Assembly (NCBI GenBank): GCA_021613535.1
Contig: CP075494.1
Location: forward strand, 12,710,001 to 12,774,000
Direction of reading: 5' to 3'
Length of the DNA stretch: 64,000 nt
DNA from: Adineta vaga
Taxonomy: Eukaryota > Rotifera
The notes under the pieces are model-generated. The model was not told the DNA's origin, did no database searches, and saw only the letters and a program-made list of their open reading frames with translations. The stretch's first letter is position 1; each line of letters opens with the position of its first letter. The position numbers and the translations under genes are program-made. This document shows, in pieces, positions 36,240 through 49,679 of the stretch.

Positions 36240-38944
36240 ATGTCTCAACCAATTGATTTTCGTATCAATGATTATATTATTGAATATCTCGAATCCAAAG
36301 GTTATTCACATACAATGAATACATTTGTTCGAGAACGTCAAGATCGAAAAGAACCAATTGATAAGACAGAAAACGGAATTTTAAGTGAAAAAGAAAAAGA
36401 AAAAGAAAGATATGAAAATATCAAAGTATTACGTTCATTTGAAATAAATCTTCATTTCTCTTATCATATTCATTTTTTATTTTTATAATTAGGAAGAAAT
36501 GTTAAAACATTTAGATAATGGTAATCGAGAAGAATTCTTTCAACTTTGGTCAGAACATATACCATCCAATGTTATTAATAATGATTCATCGATAAAATCT
36601 TTAGAATTCTTAATCTATACACATTTTGCTGTTTATTATCTACGCTCAAATATATCAGATAGAGTATGTTATTCTTTTTAGCTTCAAGAACAAATCTATT
36701 TTTCGATTAGGATGAACAAAAAGCTCAAGAAAATATGCAAATCTTTCGATCATATATTGAATCAATTCGAGGTCGATCTATTTCACAAACAAGTGATCTA
36801 TTACCATTATTTGCTTTACCATATGTACCAGAACCAGAAAGACATGAATCCTATAAAGATTTATTTTCTGTTTGTATCGAATTCTTTCTTCACATTCTCA
36901 TTGAATCTTTTGTTATCTTCATAGGATGAATGGCCAGTACAATTACGTAAAAAAGTTTGGGATTTCTTAGAATGGGTGGTAACAGGTCGATCATTACCAA
37001 GTCTTGTTGAATTATTACAAAATGGTGAACGTGCATCACAGGTCTTAGTACAAATAAATAATGAGAATGAAGAGTTGAAATATCGAAATCGAGAAACTAA
37101 TAGACAACTTAAAAATTTAAGTACAGATTATTATAATTTGATTAGTAAGTTAGAAAAAAAGGTATACGTAATTTTATTCGTATCTATTTCTTTTCGAGAT
37201 ATTACAATGGAATTAGTTGAAACATTACAACAAGCAATTGTAGGCAAAACAATTACAAATGATTATATTGATAATGTATGCGCACGTCTTCTATTAGCAA
37301 GAACATCAGGTTCATTGGCAACTTCAGCAGGTTCTTCTCGATCAAGGTAATCATTTATACTTGCTCTTTCAATTATATTCTGTGATTCTTTCTTTGCTTT
37401 TAGTTCCAATGATCATTACACAGAAAAACTTGATTTTGGTAAAATTAAACGAGATTTAGTGAATCTTTATACAAGTGCACGTGAAAAAGCCCTTTTACTT
37501 CAAGCACTTCGCTGGAAATTAACAAAAGCTAAATCTGATTTTCAACGTGAAAAAATCATTGATTCATTTATTGGTTGTGATCTACTTGGTTGCCGTTCGG
37601 ATCTTGAACAACGTGCGAAAATTATTCAACAGCTATCATCACCGATTGGTAGTGATGCGTATTATGTGAAAGAAGAATGGGCACGTTTAATCAATACACT
37701 GGCTTCATTAAGAAAAGGTCGAAATTATTTAGCTCCTAATGAAGCATTAATTATTTGTATGCAGAAAGCAACAGTCTCTGAAGCGTCAGATACACTTATT
37801 AAACAACATTTATTAGCAGCATTACAAAAATTAAGTCTTAGGTAAAATAAGATTTCAATGTAGAGAAAAAGAGTATCATTTTATTTAACAGACGATCTGT
37901 TCAAACGATTATGATCAATCATAATACCATCCGATGGTTAATACCATTATTAAGTCACACTGATCGCTTGTCTGATTATACTTTAGGTAAAATTTATTGA
38001 AAGAGAAAGTCATTTGGCTAAAAATGTATTTTTAGAATATGGAGTGGCTTTATTAATGAATTTATGTTTACGTACAAATGGTCGTAAGAAATGTGCTGAA
38101 ATAGCAGAACAAGCGATCAATGTTCTTTCGTCATTATTAACTCATCCAAATCAAGAAGTATTCAATTTCTTGATACAATATGAACTTTTCAGTTCCTCTA
38201 TTTATTTGTATAGACACGCCCGTATGTGAATTCATCATTATATTCAATATTGACTTTGAAATCAATTCGTAGTAAAGCGATGGAACTGGTAAAATTTAGA
38301 TACAAAAAATGTATTAGTTGATAACAAAATTTTCTTTTGTAGAATCTTGACAGTCATCTTCGTTCGTTGATTCGAGTTGAGAAAGCGAATTCAGAAACTA
38401 AAGGTCAATTAGAATTTCTTCTTAATCTTCTATTAAAAGGTGGTGATCAAGATGGTCGACAAACATCAGACAATGAACAAGATAATGATGATGTAAAATG
38501 TTCTTTCTTTTTCTATTCAATACTTTCTCTAACCAAAATGATCACATCATATTTTAGGAAGATCAAGATATCATGGAAGCTGATTTAGATCTTGCTGATA
38601 AATTACGTGCTACCGATAAGGAATTAAGTGGTGAAACATTAATTAATGAACATTATATATCTAGAAAATCTTCCTTAAATACTATTTTACGTCATACATT
38701 AACAAATGATATGAAATCAAAATCGACACTTGATCCTGTTCTTCAACGACCCACAACTCCTGGCCAATTACGTCATGCGACAACTGCACATGCCGTTGAT
38801 TCATTGGCTCATAGTCTAGCCATGGTTGATGTGTTTAACAGTCATAGTGATGGATTTGAAAGTGCTATTTTTAGTAGTTCACCAAGAAAACGTCTATCGA
38901 CAAGTGATGAAGCGAGAATCTCAAATGATGAAGAACAATCGTGA
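36240..38944 (+). CDS. ARMC9: LisH domain-containing protein ARMC9
   Basis: Predicted 716 aa (human isoforms ~665-820). Exons: 36240-36425, 36493-36663, 36711-36869, 36925-37144, 37199-37346, 37404-37841, 37892-37986, 38036-38157, 38214-38288, 38343-38492, 38558-38944. An N-terminal LisH motif (INDYIIEYLESKGYSHTMNT) is followed by FFQLWSEHIP, LEFLIYTHFAVYYL and the diagnostic LLPLFALPYVPEPERHESYK. A coiled coil precedes NLINITMELVETLQQAIVGK. An armadillo-like helical region follows (LLQALRWKLTKA, LQKLSLRRSVQTIM, LSDYTLEYGVALLMNLCLR). An acidic stretch and the family tail DIMEADLDLADKL...ELSGETLINEHYIS end the protein. ARMC9 localises to the ciliary base and tip and is mutated in Joubert syndrome. 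The intron at 38158-38213 has an in-frame read-through that ends in a stop; the spliced form matches the family. Confidence 0.95.
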
Positions 38945-39037
38945 TAATTTCAATGGAAATGAAAACAAAATCTCATATTTTCTTGTATTTATTGTATTCA
39001 TACATCTATTATATATATATGGAAAGAGAGCGCGCAT

Positions 39038-41496
39038 TTAAACCATAGCTGATCGAATGACTTCATTGCAAAGTTCTTCACGCGCTTGTCGATTCTCGAT
39101 CTTTTCTTGTCTTTTTTCACGTTGTTGAGCATGCAACTCTAATTGTTTTTTGATATCATTATTTACTCCGCTAAGTTTTTTGTTCAAACGAGCAGTGACC
39201 TTTTTAGAAAATAAAAAACAATGTTCAATACATTCATTTTTAATGCTTTGATTTACTTCAATCTTTTGAGCAAGAGTAATTTCATGTGGACGAGTGACGA
39301 AACTTGACACTTTACCAGGCTTTTTTGAACCAATACGACCAACACGACCTGCACGATGAATGTAATCAGAAATAAAAGATGGAAAATCAAATTGAATCAC
39401 ATGTTCAACCTAAGATAATAGATGATCAGAATAAGGAGAATATGACTGAATCGATCATACCCAATATGTATCAACACCTCGTGAAATGATATCAGTAGCA
39501 CACATTATATTATTCTCACCAGTACGAAATTTTTCTAAATTGTTCACACGTTTCTTAAAAAAAACAAAGAACAAAAATTCTTTCATTGCTTACGAATGTA
39601 TAATAAGAGAATTTACTGTATTGGTCATCTCACTGTGCATGACAAGAATTTCAATACGTTGATTACGAAAAAATTGTTGAAGAAATTGTACTGTTTTTGT
39701 TTGATTACAAAATATCAAACAAGAATGTTTCTTTTCAATATCATTCTTTACTAATTTCAGTAGAAGACCTGTAAAATTCAAACAAGATGATGGAATAATT
39801 AATTGTCAAGTTCTAAGAGCAAACCTAGTTTTTGTTGGTTTCCAATTCGATAGAATTTCTGAGGAACATGAGGCATTATACGATGTACAGATGGAGTTAA
39901 CGTTTTATCAATTTGATCAGTCTAACAATTGAAATAGAAAAGAATATAGTCTAAATCGAAAAAATATATCCGTCGTCGTCGTACGAACACTAATTAATTC
40001 TTTGAGACTTTCTTCAGTAGCAGTAGGTATTGTAGCAGAAACAAAAACAAGTTGAACAGCTGGTGGAGCATCATGTTCAAGATTATTAATCGGTTGTACA
40101 TCAACCTATTTATTTATTTATTCTATACAGTTCATCTTTTAAAATATACGTATTTCTTACCTCTAAACGTCGAATAATTTCTACCACCGCAGGACTAAAT
40201 GTAATATCAAGAAGAGTATCTGCTTCATCGACAATAATATGTCGAAGATTAGCACCAATTAACCGTCGTTCAATACCGAAATGTTCATCTAAATCGATTT
40301 CGAATCTATATATACTAACAAACAAAATAAAATAGTTACCTTGTCTGAGAAGTCGTAGTAAAACACCTGGTGTAGAAATAATGAAATCAACTTCACCAAG
40401 AGTAAAATTTAATGGATCCTAAAGTAATCTATTATTTTGAATAAATACAAACACTTCGAAGATTGATTACTTTATCAGTATTGATTCCAACTAAACTTCG
40501 TGTTCGTATGTTCAAATCATTGAATATTTGTAACATATTCTATAGAAAGATATATTTTCTTCTTTCAATTATTCTGTATTCTATTTACTTCGATTTGAAG
40601 TACTAATTCTCGAGTTGGTGCAAGAATAATTGCAAATGGTGCATTTTCCATGGATATCAAACGATTAGATGTTTTCCATTGTAGTAATGATTCAATTAGT
40701 GGTACAAGGTATGCTAATGTTTTTCCGCCACCTTTAAAAACAAAACAAAAAAGGAAAGAATGATTTGAAAATGATTGTTGAAGAATTCATTTTGTACCAG
40801 TTTCTGCTGCAACAATCATATGTCGACCAGTTCTTAATTCTGGAATAACACGTGATTGAGTAGATGTCGGCTGACGAATATTTACTTTTCTCAAAAGTTC
40901 AATAAGTTCAGGTTTACAATCGAGTTGTTCAAATGTTGGTACAGTTGATTGCGACCAAGATGGATTCTTAAAATGATGATCAATTGTAAAAAAATCACCT
41001 TTAGATAATCGATGTTGCCAAGCACCAGAAGCTACATGTTTATCAGTCATATGTTTATATTCCCGACCTACGGAAAACAGAAGAAAAAAGACGATGTTTA
41101 TGTTTGTCTAATTTTAAATTTTACCTGGATAATGATTGAATTCAGAACGTTTACAAGCAACGACTGCTGATTGTGATCGATCCTATGGAAAGCTCTCTAT
41201 AAGATAGGAGTAAAATAATGAATCAGAAAACATACTCCTGGTGGATCTTCTTCTTGTTCTTTTTTATAAATCTTTTTTGCGCGTTGTCTTTCAATATTTT
41301 TAACCATTGAGTGTGGTACAGTAATTTGATTACTTGTTTCAATTGGATTCTTCAATTAAATACAACAAACGTTTTTTTTTTTGCTTTCAAAACTTTCTAT
41401 TTAACTTACAACACGATATGATGACAACCTGATTAACAATGATTGCGTGTAATACCTTGTTAATCCAGTAAATAATCGTTGTGTAGTGATAATCAT
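39038..41496 (-). CDS. DDX28: DEAD-box RNA helicase, mitochondrial DDX28-like
   Basis: Predicted 592 aa (human 540). Exons in coding order: 41496-41410, 41349-41236, 41182-41125, 41067-40798, 40731-40589, 40539-40471, 40418-40340, 40288-40161, 40105-39989, 39921-39825, 39768-39617, 39553-39461, 39409-39038. The N-terminus ([20 protein letters not shown]) is basic, hydroxylated and free of acidic residues, as in a mitochondrial presequence. Helicase motifs in order: Q-motif region ([18 protein letters not shown]), I (AAETGGGKT, ~170-177), Ia (PTRELVLQ), Ib ([10 protein letters not shown]), II (VDEADTLLD, ~294), III (VFVSATIPT), IV ([12 protein letters not shown]), V ([10 protein letters not shown]) and VI ([11 protein letters not shown], ~486). 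The stretch [14 protein letters not shown] after motif VI is typical of DDX28, which helps assemble the mitochondrial large ribosomal subunit. The donor at 39988 (AGT|GTTCGT) is weak but keeps phase. Confidence 0.9.
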
Positions 41497-41519
41497 CTTT
41501 GAAAAAAAATGATACAAAT

Positions 41520-41545
41520 CTGCAATAACAAATTCGTTTTTTTTA
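41520..41545 (-). promoter_or_regulatory. Candidate (trans-)splice acceptor upstream of DDX28
   Basis: Between the NO VEIN-like stop codon and the DDX28 start codon (77 bp), the minus strand has a T-rich tract ending in TTATTGCAG, about 25 bp before the ATG. Bdelloid rotifers are known to trans-splice a short leader, so this is a plausible acceptor resolving a polycistronic transcript. The assignment is inference. Confidence 0.35.
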
Positions 41546-41573
41546 TTTATTTTAACAAAAAACAAACAAAACA

Positions 41574-44500
41574 TCAAATTAACAAAAACAATTCTAATGC
41601 ATGTTTACGTAATTTTTCTTCCAGATTTTCTACAATACGTAATTTAACTTTTTTCAATTGACCAGTATTATAAACACGATAGATTTGAAAATCATGATTT
41701 CTATTTGATAATGAACAACAATGTTGTAATTCATTATATGTTATTGGAATTAATTGACGATTGTTACTCAAAGTACTTTTAACTTCAATATAGATAATTA
41801 AATCTAATTTGAGATGTTTTAATATGAAATCATAAGGTTTGCCTTGTTCAAAATTTTCATTTAACCAAATTATTTCAATTTCATTCGATTGAATTTTATC
41901 ATGATATTTACTCTGAAGATATTCATTTACCCAATGTTCCCCTAAAATAATTGATTAGATAAGTTTTAAATCAATAATGAAGATAGTTTTACCCCATTGA
42001 CCAATACGTTCCAAGGATGCTTGATTCGAACCAATAGTTGAATCACGATTATCCAGAACTTGATGAGTTAAATCATCGATATTGAAGTTTTTTGTATGAT
42101 GTTCAACAGTTTCATACGGTGTGTCAACAAGTGAAGCAATACTACCCGAATGGATACGATCAAATCGAGAAATGACATCTAAACAATAGTAAAAATCAAA
42201 TGCAATGATTGATGAAACAATATGGAAGACATCGTACCTGAATTCTTTTGATATTCAAGAGTTGCCATTGTAGCATCAGTTGAATTCTTTTGTAATTCTT
42301 CTCGTTTCTTTCGTTTATAAGCATTGTATTGTTCTTGATTTTGTGCGACATTTTCCAGTAATGTTCGAACTTTATTTTCATCTAAATACGACGATTATTA
42401 TGTTTTCATTCTCCGAGAAACAAACAATTCACTTACCAATCTTTGGTTCATAAGATTTAATCTCTGTCGATATCGACGAGATATGCCATGGAATGTCATC
42501 TGTATCATGAAGATGTAGATCAAAATGTTGATATTTAGCAAATATTTCTAAATTGTTTTCATCTTCATTGTGTAACAAACACATAAAATTACCCAATGAA
42601 CGTATTAATTCATTATTATAATCAGGTATGAATATTCGTGCAAATGAATGAAATATATCTGGATAATATTTCGAATGTTCTGTCCATTCTTGATGAATAT
42701 AAAAGATCATTTGAGTTTTATTGAAATAGGATTTCTCTTCTTGAACAATACAAATCGTTGGATCAGATTTCATTCGATAGATTAATTGAAGATAATCAAC
42801 AATAATAAATTGAAGATTTTGAAGAATTATTGATAATTGAATTGATTTTGTCCATTGATATGCATCGAGAAATTCGGGACGAGATTTCATAAATAATTGT
42901 ACATAACGAATCAATGGTGAGAGTAAATTTTGGATGAAAATACCATTCGATGGATTTTGAATTGTATGCTCGATAGTGATCGATGATGAAAGAGATTTTA
43001 TATCACACAGATTGAAAAATGGCATAACTACAAAAAAAAATAGAACAATGTACGTAAGAAAACAAAAGATTTTCAATAATTGAAGTACAAACCATCAGAT
43101 GAAGGTATATTGATGAAAGGAATATTTGTAATTTGAATGAACAATTGAGCAATATCGTCATTATCAGAAATCAATGGATTATCATTGATACAAACCCAAC
43201 GCTGATCTTTGGTTGGAAATATTGGTTTATGAGATAGTTTATCTGAATAGATATGAATTATCAATTTTTTTCCAAGAGAAAATTCCTACTTTGGAAATCT
43301 TGTTTTTTGATTAAATTATCTGACTGTTCAAACCATTTGCCAATGGTTTTAAAAATTAAAAATGCATCTTGTACAGTTTCTAACGATGCGATATGAACTA
43401 AAACGAAATTGATCATTGAATTTTATCACAAGTAGAAGTTTATTCATTCTTACTTAGTAAATCAATATATTCATCAATAGATGGATGTAATTGTACACCA
43501 AAGGTATTGAGAAAGATCATTTTTTGTTCAGTATAATAAGGTTCAAGTATAAAGCGATGGATCGATTTGAATGATGAAGAATATTTAGCAAATAGATTCG
43601 TAGGATCCAACCAACAGACTTCAGAAAGACCAAGAAATCTTCCTCGGACAATCTCTTTCATATCGATTGATGAAGAAATCGGAACGAAAATGATCGATTT
43701 TTGTTGAATTAATTCACGTAAATCATCCATAATGATATTTTCATAGATATATTGCATATGAGATAGAGATGTAAAGAATATTGAATTAGTACACCATTGT
43801 ATTAACATAGAAATAATATCGGAAGGTGTAATATGATCAATGAGACCAATATCATTTGTAAATGTCGAATTTGGATTGATTTCAACATTGATATATGGAA
43901 CATGTTGTGCAAAAAGTCGTTGAATTTGTTTCGTTTTTACATAAGTCTCATTTGGTTTAGTTAATTTTGAGGTTTTATTCACTTCAATTTCATTCGTTTG
44001 TTCATTATAAGAATAACAATGATGAATCGTTGGTATCCATACAGAATCTTTCAAATGTCGTGCAAAATCTTCATTCTCTTTCGTTGTTAACCAAGTTTCT
44101 TGCAATGCTAAAAAGATTCGTTTATTCATTGAAATGGATTGTACATTAATCAAAGAATTAAATTGTTCATATGTCCAACTATTGATCGGTAGAAGAAAAT
44201 CCGATACACCTAATTCAGAGAAGAATTTATGTAATTTTTTTCGATCAATTGATGATGAAATATGTTGAATATAATCATCACTAAGTAATGTCCAATTGTA
44301 TGTATGAAAATCTTTCGATAAATCATACAGATTTCCATATTTCGGTGTGAAATGAATTGAAATTTGATTAGGTTGTTTAAAACCATGATTTGTTATTAAT
44401 GGAATCATTGATTTCAATCGAGGCATATCGATATCATATTTCTAAACAAAAAAAAAGAAAAAAACAAGATTATAAAATTCTTTTTTTCTATAAGATTCGA

Positions 44501-47500
44501 TCTGACCTGTTTGAACCAAAGATCAAAAATGTACATAACATAACTACTAAGAACTTCTTCTGATTTATCGTTCCATCGTTGTTTGTTTTGAAAAATTGGA
44601 AAAATATGTTGTTCACAAATTGTTCGATGATTTAAACGTTGAATACCAAGTCTTTCAAGTAATGTTTGTATTTGAATTCTATCCAATGAGTTCTCTTCAT
44701 AATTCTTCCATAGTTCATCATCAATAATCAATAGATCATTTTCAATCAATGTCGATAAATTAAAATTAATTAATGGAAAGAAAATTGGTTGATGAATATT
44801 ATTCAATGAAATGAATTCTTGTTTATTTTTTATTGGAAAAATTTTTAATGTTTGTATATGTTTGAAAACATTCTGTTCATCATGAAGAGAAAGTTCGTTT
44901 AGACATCGATATAAACATAAAAACCATTTGGAAAGAATTTGTTTATTTTCAATTGTGATTTCATTTGTTAATATTCGTTTGATTACATCAATTAATTCTT
45001 GATGAGTAAAACGTTGAACACCTAATTCATATAATTGTTTTTCATGTTCGTAAAAATCATCTTTTAAATAATATAAATTTAAATGATGATATAAAACTTC
45101 TGGTGGTAGAATTTCTTTGATTGTAGAATCATGAACAAGTACACATTCTGTTGGCATATGAAGATGATTATCATAAATAACTGGAAGAAATCGACGAGAA
45201 CGTAAAGAATGAAGAATAGTTCGACAAACTGATGTAAATGGATTGTTATTATAGATTGATATTTCATTTGGAAGAAAAGAAAGAAAGAAATGAAGAGGAT
45301 CTATTGGTAAAGATGATTGTTCGGATTGAAAAATATCAAGTGAAGATAGAAAGAGAGATGGAATTTCATTGAGAAGATATTGATTCCAAATACTATCACT
45401 TTGAATATCTTGACGTGATGATGGAACCTAGAAGAAATAATCATGAAAAATAAAGAAGAAATATATGAATTGAGCATTATTACTTCGAAATCAGCTTGAA
45501 TTATGAATGTAAAACCAAACTAGAATAGAACAACATTTATAATGATATTCTCGATCGTTTAATTAGTGACTTACTGTTCTCAATGGTAGATATGCATAGA
45601 CATCTTGTTTAGTTAAGATGAGATTTTTATTATCCTTAATTTCATGTAATGGAAAAGCTAGAGCTATTTCAGTTGCTTCAATGATATTATCTAAGTTTAT
45701 TTGGATTTCCTCTGGAATTGCCAATTGTTTTTTAATCATGAACCATTTTTCAATTGTTTCTCCACAATGTATTTCAACAATTCTTGTTCCCGGAATATCC
45801 ATTCGTTGATAAAGTTGTTTCGACTGTGTTAAACGATTGTCAATCGTAATGGAACGAAGACGATTTAAAAATAGTAATAATGATGGATGAATATCATGAA
45901 AACTTTCTGTTAATGAACGAGATTTATGTTTTTGCATTTCATTTTCTGATTTTAATGGTAAACATATTCGAGTTGACCAATTTACATATTCATTATCTTT
46001 ATTTTCATAACTAATCCAATTAGGTAAGATATATCCTAGTGAACCATTATGAGCATCAAAACATATTTGATAACCATTCGAATAGATTTCGGGACGATCA
46101 CTAAGAAACATTAATAGATTTTTGTGTTTTCAATTGAATATATTCAATAGAATTGACTTACCAAACAGTAAAAACAGATTTAAATCCAATGCCTTTCTGT
46201 CCAATGTAACCTTGTTGATGTTTGCCTTTTGTTGATTTACCAATATCACATAAGGCTTGAATATTATGTTCTTGAAAACCAATTTCATTGTTATAAATAT
46301 TGATTGAAGTGGAATCAATAACAAAAACAAGCGTTGGTTTGGTATTATATTGATTATCATCAGCATTTTGAATTAATTCAAGTACAAAATGCATATCAGT
46401 ATTATATAATTCTTTTGAAAGACGTTCTAACGATCGACCAACAAGAGCTTTCAATTGATCAGTTAATTGTTGACTTTCGAGAGAAAGATCTAAGCCTACG
46501 CCAAATTTTTCACGACGAATACTTTCAATAACATCATATGGATTGGTTGTAGAATATATTACTTCAGTTTTTTCGATAACTGGAGAATTGATCACGATGG
46601 GAGTTGGTAAAGATAGTAATTGTTCTTTCCGTTGAATTGGAAGTAATGGTTCAATTTTGAGTTTAGCCATTGACCATTCTGTATATCCTAAATGTTGTCC
46701 TAATTGAATGAATCGTATGATCATATCTGGATCTTGCTTGTCGATTATTTTCCAGAAAGTATCACGTACTTTCGTTTGACTACCTTCAAGTTTAATCAAT
46801 GGTTCGAGAAAGATTCGTTGAATGATAGATGAAAGAAGAAGATATGGAATTCGAAGAAATAGACGAGCGAGAAATTGATACAATTGATTATCAAGTGATA
46901 TACTCGTGAAGAATGTATGCATAATATTGTAGAGAAGAGATAATGGAGCATTTTCTAAATGATCATGTTGAACAAGAATTGAAATGAGATGGCCAGAAGT
47001 AAGAATTGAATCATAATTGTATAGAGATTCTTTAAATAAATCAAATGTAGAATTAGATGATAGTTTGAGAAATGTAACATGATCAATTTCAAGATATGGA
47101 AGTGAATAGCGAGACAGAAATAGTTTTAATATGCCTAAAGTTGGACGAAAATATATATTCCATTGAGTAGCAATATGAATATTTGTCAGAAGAGGACAGT
47201 GATTGATTGCTTGTAAAGCTTGTTTTTCCAAGTCTAGATAATCAAATAACATTACTATAAGACTTATACTAAATATTATACGATACCTTCTACTAATGAT
47301 TTTGATTTTTGATTGTTGAAAGGTATTTCAGTTAACATAATACATTCGTAATGAACAGAATTTGTCTTCGACTGTTGTTTTTGTTGTATGATATTAACTA
47401 CGGAATGAAAAGAACCATGTCCAAGTTGTTGAAATGTTTCGACTCGAAAATGATAACAAATCATCTGCTCAAGATTTTGTTGATCTCTTGATTTCTTGAA

Positions 47501-49679
47501 TGCTTGAAAAATGAATTGTTCAACATCTTCCAAAGGAACGAGAATTGTTGATGTGTTATCATTCGATTTTGATGAAGAGAAATTGAATTGACAATCAGTT
47601 GGAAATAAGAATTGTTCGTTACGTTGAATAAAGTTCATAAATGTACTATGACCTAATTCTTGAAATTGAGTTACTTTAAATTTTTCACATAAACGTTGTT
47701 CAATACGAGATAACAATGAAAATGTTATTGTTTTCAATGAATTGATTTGTTCTTTAAATTCTCGAAGAATTTCATTTTCATTTGGATGATTTATCACATG
47801 TTCAGAAGATTTCTTTTTCAATGTTGTGACAGGTTCTGTTTCACTATCAGATGAATTGAAGTAAGTTTTCTTGCCTACAACACGATCGATTTTAGTTCGG
47901 GATTGAACATTCGAGTCAAGCATTGTTAAATTTCCATGACAAACCGCAATTTGAAATATATTTCTCAATACTGAATCTTTCACAATGATTTCCAATGCAT
48001 GTGAAATTTTTCGATATGATACAGAACCTAAAATGAATATGTATTCAGAAAGAGAAATAAAACATATACAATTCGTTTCACATACTTTGACATAATTCAC
48101 GACAGATTTCTACCATATCATTGATTATATCGATAGGATCCATTGATGCATATATTTGACGTTGATTGTTATCCAATTTATTCTGAATAGTGTTTAGAAT
48201 TTTCTGGACTTCGTTTTGTGCAAGTTCTGTTAAGGTTTGATTTAATTCAGTTCGAGCAATTTCCATTGTTTTACGTTGATTTGCTTGCATTGCTTTGATA
48301 CACTACGAAAAAGAAAAGTTTTCATGTAAAACAATTCTTATTTACTTACATTTCGAGCTAGATAAACGCTTTTTATTCGAATTCCTAGTTGAGAAATATT
48401 TTTCACATGAACTTGTTCAGCAACAAACTTCAAAAAATGTGGTAGATTTAATTCATTTTCTGTTTTCCATACACATTCTTTCGTCATATATTGATCAAGA
48501 TATTTTAATATATCTGAACTTTTCAAATCTTTTCGAATTGGTTCATAATAAAGAGATCGTAAACGAAATAAATCTTCAATTTTCGGTTGTTTTTCAATTG
48601 GACCCATTAATAATTCCTGGTAATCTTTTTTAGAAAAAAGACGAGCTAAATCATTCTCTAATTCATTTAATGTACCCATTGTTGACCAATACGTATAAGC
48701 ATCAATATAAATATTGATTTTATTCTGTGTACGAATGAGATTATCAATACAAGGAATCTGGTCAGAACGTTGAATGCCTAAATTACCAAGATCTTGTACA
48801 CGGAAATAAGTTATAATACGCCAGATCACATCATTCCATCGAACTAATTGTCCTTCGTCATGAAGTTGAACAATTTGTTTTGCAGCTATTTCGTTGACAA
48901 ACTAAAGTGAATAAAAGAAATTAGTGATCGTGCAAGTTTTTGAGTAGAATATTTACTTGTAGAGGAACTCGTTGAGTAATCTGATTTGTTTGAGCTGTAA
49001 ATGGAATATTATTCGGTGTTGAAGGAAATAGTGTACGTAGAGAGAGCTCGAGTGGATCCGTATTTGTACAAAAATCATGTAGACTTTTATTTGAAATGAT
49101 TTTTTTCTCCGTTGTTGTTGCTGGTAGAGAAACAGGTTCACATTCGTCTGAATCGGAACTACTGGTTGAAGAAAAAGTAATACGACTACGTTTAGTTTCA
49201 GAGAAAGATGATACTAAATAAAAAGAATACAGATATTTGTATGGTATCGATTTATTTTCATACATTTCTTTTTCATGGATGACGATTGTTCAAGTAATCG
49301 TTTATTATTTCGTTGTGGTTCAGTTTGAGACGAATACTGTTCAATTAAGTGACTTAATTTTTTTATATAAGCTTCCCAAGGTGCACAATCGAGTTGGAAT
49401 TGATGTTTAAGTTGATTGATTTGCCTGTCAAAGTCATCTTTTGTTAATATACCACTACGAAAAGAATGATCAAGTTTATTATGTTGAGATGTGAAAGTCA
49501 ATTTTGTTGTTTTAATCGCAGTTTCAGCAAATTCTAATCCTTGCTTAGCTGCTGTAAACTGTTGAGTATTGAGCAGAGACGTTTGTTTTACTCTAAATCA
49601 AGAGAAATAAAGTCACGATTAAGATGAAATAGTTTTCTTACAAATCAGAAACGGTTGATAAGCCAGCACTATTCGCCAT
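41574..49679 (-). CDS. NO VEIN-like protein: GHKL ATPase plus C-terminal NOV/DUF3883 nuclease-like domain
   Basis: Predicted 2414 aa. Exons in coding order: 49679-49642, 49592-49264, 49213-48957, 48901-48350, 48302-48086, 48027-47287, 47254-46162, 46100-45575, 45519-45484, 45427-44507, 44441-43454, 43397-43290, 43242-43093, 43027-42437, 42381-42238, 42178-41993, 41941-41574. The N-terminal third has coiled coil, a Ser/Asp-rich linker, and two similar helical units (FKVTQFQELGHSTFMNFI and FRVETFQQLGHGSFHSVV) that recall winged-helix/LOTUS modules. Residues ~970-1120 form a GHKL ATPase: FVLELIQNADDNQYN (N-box), NNEIGF (G1) and QQGYIGQKGIGFKSVF (G2), as in Sacsin and plant NO VEIN. A long helical middle follows. 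The last ~120 residues are the NOV/DUF3883 domain (HWVNEYLQ, KPYDFIL, YIEVKST), whose D...EVK pattern fits a PD-(D/E)XK-type fold. Plant NO VEIN acts in vascular and auxin patterning; the animal role is unknown. Confidence 0.87.
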
